Source of the DNA: Acidobacteriia bacterium UBA6623
Lineage (GTDB): Bacteria; Acidobacteriota; Terriglobia; Bryobacterales; UBA6623
Assembly (NCBI GenBank): GCA_002433055.1
Contig: DJHJ01000043.1
Location: forward strand, 1-42,002
Reading direction: 5' to 3'
DNA: 42,002 nucleotides
Shown here: positions 34,923 through 42,002 of the stretch, piece after piece
How positions within the stretch are numbered: position 1 is the stretch's first letter
How the letters are laid out: each line of letters opens with the position of its first letter
The notes under the pieces: generated by a model
Told to the model about the DNA's origin: nothing
Databases searched by the model: none
The model's input: only the letters and a program-made list of their open reading frames with translations
Translations under genes and position numbers: made by a program

Positions 34923-34946
34923 ATGATAAGTGTCATCTTGTTCTGA
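34923..34946 (+). CDS. Possible 7-codon leader ORF before the ABC gene
   Basis: An ATG at 34923 with a strong Shine-Dalgarno (ggagg, 34912-34916) opens MISVILF and stops at 34946, out of frame with the ABC ATPase. The ABC gene itself lacks a good start nearby. It may be a leader peptide, a reinitiation device or chance. Confidence 0.25.
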   Translation: MISVILF

Positions 34947-34969
34947 GTATTGGAAGTTCTTTTGATACA

Positions 34970-35761
34970 GTGTCAACACTTACTCAAGAAACGCTGCTCG
35001 ATTTCCGCAACATCACGGTGTTGCGAGATGGGCGCAGAGCATTAGATGGTCTAACAGTCTCGATCGGTTTGGGTGAAAGCACTGCCATTGTTGGACCAAA
35101 TGGCTCTGGCAAATCAACTCTCATCAAAACTTTGATGAGGGAGTGTTATCCACTTGATCGTGAAGATGCCTCACTGACGATTTTTGGTAAAGATCGTTGG
35201 AGATTGTTTGATCTTCGTCCGATGCTAGGGATAGTTTCTCCTGATTGGTTAGAGTTGTGTTCACGCCAAATAACCGGCCATGAAGCAGTACTGTCAGGTT
35301 TTTTTAGCAGTACAGAAATTTGGCCACACAATGAACTCACACCTGAGATGCAAGAGAAAGCTGATCAAGTGATGGATTTGCTCGAAATTACACATTTGGC
35401 CAGCCACCGAACAGATCAGATGTCTTCAGGAGAGATCCGACGTGTTTTGATTGGGCGAGCATTGGTCCACGAACCGCGTGCTTTGATTCTCGATGAACCG
35501 ACAGCGGCTCTTGACTTAAGAGCTGTTCGTGATTTCCGTGAAGTTCTGCGTAAAATAACGCGTGCGGGAACCATGTTGGTCCTAGTCACACACCATCTAC
35601 CTGACATCATTCCTGAGATCAGCCGAGTAGTGCTGATGAAGAATGGTCAAGTTTTTCGAGATGGCCCAAAGGAGGATGTGCTTGGGTCGTCGTCTCTCTC
35701 TCAACTTTTTGATATGCCGATAGAGGTGATTCAACGCGATGGTTACTATTCGGCACTTTAG
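34970..35761 (+). CDS. ABC ATPase of the ModF/COG1119 type
   Basis: Single ABC ATPase domain: Walker A GPNGSGKST, Walker B LILDEPTAALD, a degenerate signature MSSGEIRR and an H-loop VTHHLPDIIPEI. LGIVSPDWLELCS takes the place of the Q-loop. These features match the ModF-like COG1119 group, whose role is unclear (molybdate-linked or photorepair-associated in annotation only). No permease is next to it. The start is uncertain: GTG 34970 gives 264 residues beginning before the conserved LDFRNITVLRDG; a TTG at 34907 gives 285. It is followed 35 nt later by the GHMP kinase gene, so the two may be one operon. Confidence 0.78.
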   Translation: MSTLTQETLLDFRNITVLRDGRRALDGLTVSIGLGESTAIVGPNGSGKSTLIKTLMRECYPLDREDASLTIFGKDRWRLFDLRPMLGIVSPDWLELCSRQITGHEAVLSGFFSSTEIWPHNELTPEMQEKADQVMDLLEITHLASHRTDQMSSGEIRRVLIGRALVHEPRALILDEPTAALDLRAVRDFREVLRKITRAGTMLVLVTHHLPDIIPEISRVVLMKNGQVFRDGPKEDVLGSSSLSQLFDMPIEVIQRDGYYSAL

Positions 35762-35796
35762 TGAATTGTCTGCAAGTCTTAATGGCAAGGTAGCGA

Positions 35797-36789
35797 ATGA
35801 TTGAAGCTAGAGCTTACGCACGGGTCGGCCTATTGGGGAATCCCAGTGATGGCTATTTTGGGAAAACCATTGCATTTGTTTTTCAAAACTTCCGTGCCCG
35901 CGTTCTCCTGCGTCCCAGTAGTCGTATAGAGATCCGACCTTCAAAGGAAGATTCTCCCGTTTGGGACAGTCTAGATGAGATGAGGTGTGTTACACGCTGG
36001 CGAGGTTATTACGGTGGAATACGTATCATCCAAGCCTTGGTGATTAGGTTCACTGACTATTGTCTGGAGAAAGGGATCACACTTGCTGACCATAACTTTA
36101 CTATTGAGTACGAGTCAAATATCCCTCAACGACTGGGTTTGGGTGGGTCGAGTGCTATCATCACCGCCACGTTACGAGTGTTAATGAAACATTTTGAGAT
36201 CGACATTCCCTTGCCGATGCAGGCGAATTTGGTTCTTGAGACCGAAACTGAAGAGTTGGGAGTGACGGCAGGTTTGCAGGATCGTGTAGCTCAAGCGTAT
36301 GAAGGTCTCGTTTTTATGGATTTTGACAAGAAGCGTATGGAGTCCGACGGGTATGGTAGATACGAAAAATTAGATCCTGGTTTGCTGCCAAATGTCTATG
36401 TGGCCTACCGTAGCAGCATGAGTGAAGGGACTGAGGTTTTTCACAACAACATTCGTGCACGCTATCAATCCGGTGAAACCGTCGTTGTCGAGGCGATGCA
36501 GGCCTGGGCGGAAATGGCTGAACAAGGACGCAAGGCTCTTGTTGATGGTGATATGGAACGCCTCACGTGTTTGATCAATGCGAACTTTGATTTACGCTCA
36601 CGCATTTACCGGATCAGTCCAGGGAATGAGGAAATGATTCGTGTCGCACGTCAAGCGGGGGCTACAGCGAAATTTGCAGGATCGGGCGGTGCCATCGTTG
36701 GTACCTATAACGACGACAACCACTTGCAAGCATTGACTGCTGAACTTGCTGAGATCGGCGTGGTCGTAATCAAGCCTGTTGTACGGTGA
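35797..36789 (+). CDS. GHMP kinase, glucuronokinase-like
   Basis: GHMP-fold sugar kinase. The N-terminus ARAYARVGLLGNPSDGY and the ATP motif PQRLGLGGSSAI (110-121) closely resemble plant glucuronokinase (GlcAK). QDRVAQ holds the likely catalytic Asp (D162), and the third motif is KFAGSGGAIVG. Length 330. It would phosphorylate a sugar such as glucuronate at C1. Other GHMP kinases, for example heptose or fucose kinase, have similar motifs, so the substrate is not fixed. ATG 35797 has aaggta 6 nt upstream. No pyrophosphorylase lies adjacent. Confidence 0.8.
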   Translation: MIEARAYARVGLLGNPSDGYFGKTIAFVFQNFRARVLLRPSSRIEIRPSKEDSPVWDSLDEMRCVTRWRGYYGGIRIIQALVIRFTDYCLEKGITLADHNFTIEYESNIPQRLGLGGSSAIITATLRVLMKHFEIDIPLPMQANLVLETETEELGVTAGLQDRVAQAYEGLVFMDFDKKRMESDGYGRYEKLDPGLLPNVYVAYRSSMSEGTEVFHNNIRARYQSGETVVVEAMQAWAEMAEQGRKALVDGDMERLTCLINANFDLRSRIYRISPGNEEMIRVARQAGATAKFAGSGGAIVGTYNDDNHLQALTAELAEIGVVVIKPVVR

Positions 36790-36815
36790 CTATCTCGGCA
36801 GATTTGGTAGCTTGG

Positions 36816-37889
36816 TCATCCATGCCTGATCACCAACACGTCACCGTCTTCAACAATGTACGTTTTACCTTCTAGTCGTAACTCGCCATGCTTACGAGCT
36901 TCTGCATAACTACCGTGCTCGACTAGTTTTTCCCAGTTGATAGCTTCAGCACGGATAAATTTTTTCTCAAAATCAGAATGGATTGCCCGAGCAGCTTTGA
37001 CAGCCGTACTGTTCTTTGGAATGGTCCAAGCACGCACTTCCTTTTCACCTGCTGTCAGAAAAGACATTAGCCCCAAGAGAGAGTAGCTTGCCTGAATTAG
37101 ACGATCGAGACCCGGTTCACTAAATCCATAGTCTGCGATGTATTCTTGGGCTTCAGAAGGTTCAAGTGCAGCGATCTCAGATTCAACACTGCCACAGATC
37201 GCGGTTACCTCCATATTTCGACGTTCTTTGATACGACGTCGACGATAGTCCTGTTCGGTGGCGTGGAGCGTGGTGGTTTGTGTCTCGCCCAGATTCAGGA
37301 CCAACAACATGGGCTTTTCTGATAAGAACTGAAATCCACGGAGTCTCTTTGCTTCAGTATCATCAAGTTCCATTTCTCGCAAGGGGCGTTCGGATTCTAG
37401 AAACTCTTTTGCTTTCAAGAGGATATCTTGCTCAAACACGAGTTCGGAGTTCTTTATTCGACCCATGTCTTTCTTAACGCGTTCAAGTCGTTTTTCGATT
37501 ACCGCTAAATCGTTGATTATCAATTCGAGATCGAGGTTTTCTTCGTCACGTTCTGGGTTGATTGAGCTTTCAGTGTGCATTACTGTGTCATTTTCAAATG
37601 CTCGCAAAACGTGGGCAAAAGCGTCGACAGATCGAAGACTGCCAACGTAACTGGGTTCAGCTAGGGACTCTCTTGAGGTTGGTGGCATATCCGCGTATTC
37701 AATGGCAGCATGAGTAACCTTGTCAGGCTCAAAAACCTCTGCCAATGCGTTGAGGCGCGTATCCGGTACCTTTGCGATCCCCACCTGGGCTTGAGTGCCA
37801 CCTATGTGAGCTCGATGTACCGATCCAGTCAGAATGCTGAATAGAGAAGTCTTCCCAACCTGAGGCAAACCGAGAATAGCAGTTTTCAT
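36816..37889 (-). CDS. ychF: YchF/Ola1-family P-loop NTPase, divergent
   Basis: YchF-type ATPase: G1 GLPQVGKTSLF (7-17), the YchF-specific NxxE (NLGE, 199-202) in place of NKxD, and a C-terminal TGS-type domain (FLTAGEKEVRAWTIPKNSTA to the end). It differs from canonical YchF in the G3 region. The usual DxAG followed by a long GLVKGAS...GEGLGNQFL loop is replaced by YADMPPTSRESLAEPSYVG, with no Gly. Length 357 is near normal. YchF binds ribosomes and affects stress and translation. Downstream of the APC permease gene by 138 nt on the same strand. ATG 37889. Confidence 0.88.
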   Translation of the reverse strand: MKTAILGLPQVGKTSLFSILTGSVHRAHIGGTQAQVGIAKVPDTRLNALAEVFEPDKVTHAAIEYADMPPTSRESLAEPSYVGSLRSVDAFAHVLRAFENDTVMHTESSINPERDEENLDLELIINDLAVIEKRLERVKKDMGRIKNSELVFEQDILLKAKEFLESERPLREMELDDTEAKRLRGFQFLSEKPMLLVLNLGETQTTTLHATEQDYRRRRIKERRNMEVTAICGSVESEIAALEPSEAQEYIADYGFSEPGLDRLIQASYSLLGLMSFLTAGEKEVRAWTIPKNSTAVKAARAIHSDFEKKFIRAEAINWEKLVEHGSYAEARKHGELRLEGKTYIVEDGDVLVIRHG

Positions 37890-38027
37890 GATGACTTAGA
37901 AAAGATAAGCGCGCAGAACCAATCGTACCGGCAACTGGAATTCCTTTTCTTTACTCCCCCCAAATCATTGCTTTCATTAGAACAGTTTAAGTTTAGTGTC
38001 TTCTCTATTTTGAAGGAAAGCTCTATT

Positions 38028-39434
38028 CTAGGGCTGTGATGAGATACTTGAAGGAGTTCGATACAAGCGATACAGTAGCGCTCCAGAAACTACCGTCAAG
38101 AAACTCAAAGCCGAGGCCCAGCGTTGTCCCGGGGCAAAATTAAGGAAGATCCATAGGTTGGTTGTCACGTAGAGAGTTGGGAGGAAAGGGTATCCGAAAC
38201 TGACCCAAGGTAATTTCTTCCAGTTCGGATATTTACGAAATTTGAAAAGTGCAAGGACCGACAGAGCTGAGAAAAGACTTAGAGTAAATCCTACGTAGTA
38301 CACGAGGCTTTCAAAGGTCCCCGTAAGAATCAGAATCATGCAACAGGCTCCCTGATAGAGAACGGCTACCCATGGACTCTTCCAGCGTGGGTGGATCTTC
38401 GCTGCTCCTGAAAAGAAGGCACCTCGTTTTGCCATGGCGTAGTAAACACGTGGGCCGACCATACACATTGCATTCACCGTTGCCAGCAGCGATACTGCCA
38501 TAGCTACACTAAAGAAACCGGACACCGTAGGGCCAAATAAAAAACTGGACGATTTTGCCCCAACACTTAGAACGTTCTTCAGTTGCTCTGGTGGTACTGC
38601 GTAGATGTACAGAATGTTCAGTGCAATAAAAATTATTGCTACGAAGATTGTTCCAGTGATCAATGCGATGGGCAGATTTTTTGCCGGATTGCGTATCTCT
38701 TCTGCGACATACACAGCTGCATTCCAACCACTATAGGCTGTGTAAACCCACACGAGACTGATCGCGAACTGCATCGTTATACCGGAGGATGTCGTTCGTT
38801 CTGCGACTCGATCAAAGTTAGTCCAATCGCCATCCCCAAAGCCAAACCCAAGTACCAGAAAAGCTAAGATCACTATTAATTTTGTTGTAGTCAAAAAGTT
38901 CTGCATCTTCGCGACCAAATCAACTGCAAGAAGATTTAGCAGGGTAAGCACAGCAACGATGCAACATGCTAATAGTTGTGCACCCTCCAAAGAAATATTG
39001 AGGATGCCCAGCGAAAACGAATGTGTTTGAGTGACTTCCAGCGCGGGGTAAAAATAACTCAGATAGGCCGAGATTGCTAATGCTGCGGTTGCAATTGGTG
39101 CTGAGAAACCGGCAAAAAAGCTTACCCAGCCATCAATGAATCCCCATGCAGGGCCCCATGCTTCGCTCAGGTATATGTATTCGCCACCTGATCTTTGGAA
39201 ATTGACACCCAGCTCCGAATAACACAGAGCTCCAACAAGTGCCAATAGGGCCCCAACGATCCAAATACTGATGACGACGGTAGGTGAGCCTAGCTGCCCA
39301 ATCAGAAACCCTGTGCTAGTAAAGATCCCCTGTCCCAGCGTGTTGGAAACCACCAATGCGCACGCACCGATGAGGCTGATCTGACGTACAAGTCCAGGCT
39401 CACGCATTAGCTCTGAGCATATCTGTTTTGCCAC
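38028..39434 (-). CDS. APC-superfamily amino acid permease
   Basis: About 12 hydrophobic segments across 468 residues. The first membrane helix reads GACALVVSNTLGQGIF, the broken-helix substrate site of APC transporters (usually GxxIGxGIF). A second hallmark is GWNAAVYVAEEIRNPAKNLP, the conserved loop after TM6. C-terminal segments are typical. It is likely a proton-coupled amino acid exchanger or uptake system of the inner membrane; the substrate is unknown. The start may be GTG 39434 or the ATG at 39407 (MREPGLVRQI); the latter opens closer to the family N-terminus. It is flanked by ychF and the SMP-30-like lipoprotein gene on the same strand. Confidence 0.88.
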   Translation of the reverse strand: MAKQICSELMREPGLVRQISLIGACALVVSNTLGQGIFTSTGFLIGQLGSPTVVISIWIVGALLALVGALCYSELGVNFQRSGGEYIYLSEAWGPAWGFIDGWVSFFAGFSAPIATAALAISAYLSYFYPALEVTQTHSFSLGILNISLEGAQLLACCIVAVLTLLNLLAVDLVAKMQNFLTTTKLIVILAFLVLGFGFGDGDWTNFDRVAERTTSSGITMQFAISLVWVYTAYSGWNAAVYVAEEIRNPAKNLPIALITGTIFVAIIFIALNILYIYAVPPEQLKNVLSVGAKSSSFLFGPTVSGFFSVAMAVSLLATVNAMCMVGPRVYYAMAKRGAFFSGAAKIHPRWKSPWVAVLYQGACCMILILTGTFESLVYYVGFTLSLFSALSVLALFKFRKYPNWKKLPWVSFGYPFLPTLYVTTNLWIFLNFAPGQRWASALSFLTVVSGALLYRLYRTPSSISSQP

Positions 39435-39472
39435 AGAGTTTCTATTTGACCAACATTTTTGTTTGTTTCTCT

Positions 39473-40495
39473 TTAGAGTCCTAGGCCTTTACTTTTCAGA
39501 TGGATACGATAAAGTCCCGTCCGTGCTGTCATGTAAAGGGTCATGCCGTTGTTGCCTCCAAATGTGACATTGGCAGGTATCTCTTCGGGCTGAATGGTGC
39601 CAAGGTGTTTGCCTGCTGGAGTGAAAACCCAAACACCACCAGGCCCCGTCGCATAAATGTTGCCTTGAGAGTCAAGCGCTAAACCATCGGGCAAGCCGTC
39701 AGCTGTACTTGATGAGGCATCAAAAAAAACCGAGCCGTTTCCGAGGGTGCCATCTTCGTTCACTGCATAGGACATCCAAAGTTTCTTTTCCGGGTCGGAA
39801 TTAGCAACATATAGCGTCTTTTCATTTGGTGATAACGCGATCCCGTTGGGTCGTGTTTGGTCACGGTTAAGCAGGACTAGCTCTCCATTCGAGCTTAAAC
39901 GGAAGATGCCATTGAACTCGAGTTCTTTGGTAGGGTCGTCGTCCTGTTGCGCGAGGCCATAAGGCGGGTCTGTGAAATAGAGCGAACCATTTGAGTGAAA
40001 GATGGCGTCGTTTGGGCTGTTAAGTTTTTTCCCGTTGTACTTGTCGACAACGGTTGTGCGAGATGTGTCGCCGGAAGGATTTGGCATAGAAGAAATTCTT
40101 CGACCGCCGTGTTCACACAATACTAAATTGCCGTCTAGATCCAATAGCAAACCGTTCGAACCAACGAAGCGGCCCTCTTCGTAATTCCCTTCAAAGACTG
40201 GATTGAGGAAGGTACTTGTCTGTCCGCTCGGTGTCCACTTGTATATGGTGTTGGCCGGTATATCGCTGAATAGAAGAAAACCACCATTTTTATTGATCCA
40301 GACTGGTCCCTCGGTAAACTGAAACCCTCCTTGGAGTTTTTCAATCTTATAGTCCTCGGGGATGATCTCATTGATTGCTGGATCCACGCGAAGAATATTT
40401 CCCGTTCCATGATCGATTGGCTGATGTGTTGAGCACCCAATTGTCAAGACGAGACTAAAAAGAACAAACAATACTGCTATGGAAGATCTGTACAT
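39473..40495 (-). CDS. SMP-30/gluconolactonase-family lipoprotein
   Basis: Six-bladed SMP-30 fold. Metal-site motifs are recognisable: FTEGPVW (Glu), LNSPNDAIF (Asn), GIALSPNEKTLYVANSD and PDGLALDSQGNIYATGPGG (Asp). The start is ATG 40495, chosen over the TTG at 40501 because gggggttgg lies just upstream. Signal peptide ends LTIGC (C21 in the ATG frame), so it is probably lipid-anchored. It may hydrolyse a sugar lactone in the periplasm, fitting the sugar-acid flavour of the region, but the true substrate is not known. Confidence 0.85.
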   Translation of the reverse strand: MYRSSIAVLFVLFSLVLTIGCSTHQPIDHGTGNILRVDPAINEIIPEDYKIEKLQGGFQFTEGPVWINKNGGFLLFSDIPANTIYKWTPSGQTSTFLNPVFEGNYEEGRFVGSNGLLLDLDGNLVLCEHGGRRISSMPNPSGDTSRTTVVDKYNGKKLNSPNDAIFHSNGSLYFTDPPYGLAQQDDDPTKELEFNGIFRLSSNGELVLLNRDQTRPNGIALSPNEKTLYVANSDPEKKLWMSYAVNEDGTLGNGSVFFDASSSTADGLPDGLALDSQGNIYATGPGGVWVFTPAGKHLGTIQPEEIPANVTFGGNNGMTLYMTARTGLYRIHLKSKGLGL

Positions 40496-40516
40496 GGCCA
40501 ACCCCCAGCAAGGATT

Positions 40517-42001
40517 TTACATCAATTCAAGTTCAACCGTGCGCTCTGCAAGATTAAGTTTTGTAATTTTGAAACTGCGGATTTGACCAAGTGCCACTTT
40601 TTCTGTTCGGCGATTCTCTCTGTTCTCGGACGAGGTCTCACCTTTCCATGCCGACTGTAGCATGGCACCTAGCGAGGAAACGTTTTCAGTCGACAGTTTC
40701 TCTACGGTTGGAGGAGTTTGATCTGTGTCATGTTCGACAAAACAAATGGCTTGGATGCTATCGCCCAACTCAACTACGACTCTTTTCGATGAGAGTTTTG
40801 CAACTCTACCCGTGACGATGTCGCCTAGTTTATGATCTGCAATAAATGCAGCTTTGTCTGTGTGATGCTTCACCGCTTTCATGTCAAGCTTCAAACGGCG
40901 TTTTTGAGTATCGATACCAGCAACAACAACTTGAACTTTTTGGCCTACTGTAACTACTTCACTTGGGTGATTAACATGTTGATCTTCAACCATGTCGGAA
41001 ATATGTAGTAGGCCTTCAATACCTTCTTCGATTTCTATGAAAGCACCAAATGTGGCCAAGTTTTGGACAATTCCTTCGACCGCTGTGCCAGGGGCGAACC
41101 TCTTTGCTGCGTCTGCCCAAGGGTCACCCAAAGCTTGTTTCAATCCTAAACTTATGCGGTGATCGTCTGATTTGATCTCTAGTACTGTTACTTCGACAAC
41201 ATCGCCTAGACTGAGAAAATCTCTCGGGTGTCGTGCTCGTCGTGACCACGACATTTCTGAAACGTGTATTAACCCCTCAACACCTGGTTCCAGCTCGACA
41301 AAAGCTCCAAAGTCAGTCAACTTTTTGACAGTCCCTTTGATCTGTTCTCCTATTTCAATTTTCCCGTCTATTTCAGTCCACGGGTCGGGTGTTAATTGTT
41401 TTAGGCCAACCGAGATACGCTTGCCATCTTGTTCTATCTTGAGAATCTTCACGTCGAGTGAGTCACCAACAGTAAGGACTGAAGAGAGATCTTCAATCGC
41501 TTTCCAGGAGACGTCGCTGACATGCAGCAGGGCATCAACACCACCTAAGTCAATGAAAGCACCGAATTTTCGAATATCGCGTATTGTTCCTGAAGCTGTC
41601 ATGCCCGGTTTCAGTGAAGCAACAAGTGCAAGACGTTTGGTGGTTTGCTCTTCCTCCAGCAGGACACGTCGATCGAGAATGATGTTTTCATTCTCGACAT
41701 CGAGTTGAGTGATACGGCATTTAATTTCCTGACCTATAAGCTTTTCAAGATCTGCTGCTTCGCGTGCTCCACTTTTCGATTTTGGTAAAAATGCGCGTAT
41801 GCCGACATCAACGGCCAATCCACCCTTTACCACCTCATTGACTGTGCCAGCTATGGCGATGCCCTTAGTGAAGGCATTTTCAAACTGTGTCCAATCTGTA
41901 GGACGCTCTGCGATGACGCGGGAGAGTTTCAGGTAGCCGTCAGAAGACCGCCCCGCAATACTTACCATCACTTCCTCACCGATCGCCAATTTAGCCTCAG
42001 T
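40517..42001 (-). CDS. rpsA: 30S ribosomal protein S1 (5' end outside window)
   Basis: Repeated S1 OB-fold domains: one partial domain at the edge, then KGGLAVDVGIRAFLP, IRKFGAFIDLGGVDALLHVSD, LTDFGAFVELEPGVEGLIHVSEMSW, LATFGAFIEIEEGIEGLLHISD and a last degenerate unit (AKLSSKRVVVELGDSIQAI). That is six domains, as in ribosomal S1. It binds mRNA and helps place the 30S subunit at start sites. The frame is open through the right edge (minus-strand 5' side). The last domain lacks FGAFV and carries a Ser/Thr/Glu insertion. Confidence 0.93.
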   Translation of the reverse strand, partial: TEAKLAIGEEVMVSIAGRSSDGYLKLSRVIAERPTDWTQFENAFTKGIAIAGTVNEVVKGGLAVDVGIRAFLPKSKSGAREAADLEKLIGQEIKCRITQLDVENENIILDRRVLLEEEQTTKRLALVASLKPGMTASGTIRDIRKFGAFIDLGGVDALLHVSDVSWKAIEDLSSVLTVGDSLDVKILKIEQDGKRISVGLKQLTPDPWTEIDGKIEIGEQIKGTVKKLTDFGAFVELEPGVEGLIHVSEMSWSRRARHPRDFLSLGDVVEVTVLEIKSDDHRISLGLKQALGDPWADAAKRFAPGTAVEGIVQNLATFGAFIEIEEGIEGLLHISDMVEDQHVNHPSEVVTVGQKVQVVVAGIDTQKRRLKLDMKAVKHHTDKAAFIADHKLGDIVTGRVAKLSSKRVVVELGDSIQAICFVEHDTDQTPPTVEKLSTENVSSLGAMLQSAWKGETSSENRENRRTEKVALGQIRSFKITKLNLAERTVELELM

Positions 42002-42002
42002 G

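Noticed and set aside
41172..41708. 178-codon plus-strand open frame opposite S1
   Set aside because: It lies wholly antisense to clear S1 domains and is Ser/Arg-rich low-quality sequence with no family features; a codon-bias shadow.

Overview
The window reads as ordinary chromosome of a Gram-negative (diderm) bacterium with moderate GC. It is most like an uncultured, probably marine, member of the Acidobacteriota. The diderm call is firm: there is a type II secretion secretin, an LPS-export pair (LptB plus a very long LptC/LptA-type protein), Lgt, several lipoprotein signals and a SurA-like chaperone. The phylum call is inference from protein style (YchF variant, long Lgt, solo BlaI-type regulator, exported PPC, PQQ and DMFase-like proteins). 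No rRNA, tRNA, CRISPR array, insertion sequence or phage gene was seen. TTG and GTG starts are fairly common.

Layout. 1-1159: C-terminal part of a GspD secretin with a Gly/Tyr-rich stretch, cut by the left edge. 1383-2789: M20 dipeptidase. 2877-3459 (minus): RRM RNA-binding protein and a small basic protein. 3873-4955: exported TPR protein. 4963-8642 (minus): a PPC-domain exported protein and a nucleoside-hydrolase-like protein with a degraded metal site. 8878-18923 (plus): SurA-like chaperone, OB/HD exoribonuclease, BlaI-type regulator, Dxr, RseP, a small conserved protein, TrmJ-type methylase, RapZ and a secreted multi-module protein. 19025-22101 (minus): lptB behind the giant LptC/LptA-like gene. 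22292-24628 (plus): two small exported carboxypeptidase-regulatory-domain proteins and enolase.

The least ordinary stretch is 24677-34811. Eight genes lie on the minus strand, and most of their products act outside the cytoplasm: a ketopantoate-reductase-like enzyme, a Tat-exported LamG/dimethylformamidase-like protein, an Lgt with altered key residues, an NHL-propeller lipoprotein, an orphan TRAP-type binding lipoprotein, an exported Dabb protein, a galactonate-dehydratase-like enzyme and a PQQ propeller with EF-hands. It resembles a periplasmic scavenging module, but gaps of 38-151 nt mean a single transcript is not shown. After it come a COG1119-type ABC ATPase and a glucuronokinase-like GHMP kinase (plus), then YchF, an APC permease, an SMP-30 lipoprotein and ribosomal protein S1 (minus), the last cut by the right edge.

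Most themes are cell-envelope biogenesis and housekeeping. I found no convincing defence or mobile system. The best leads are several active-site-degenerate enzymes, the LptC/LptA-like giant, the lpt/rapZ neighbourhood without rpoN, a palindrome centred on the rapZ start codon, and the exported-protein cluster.
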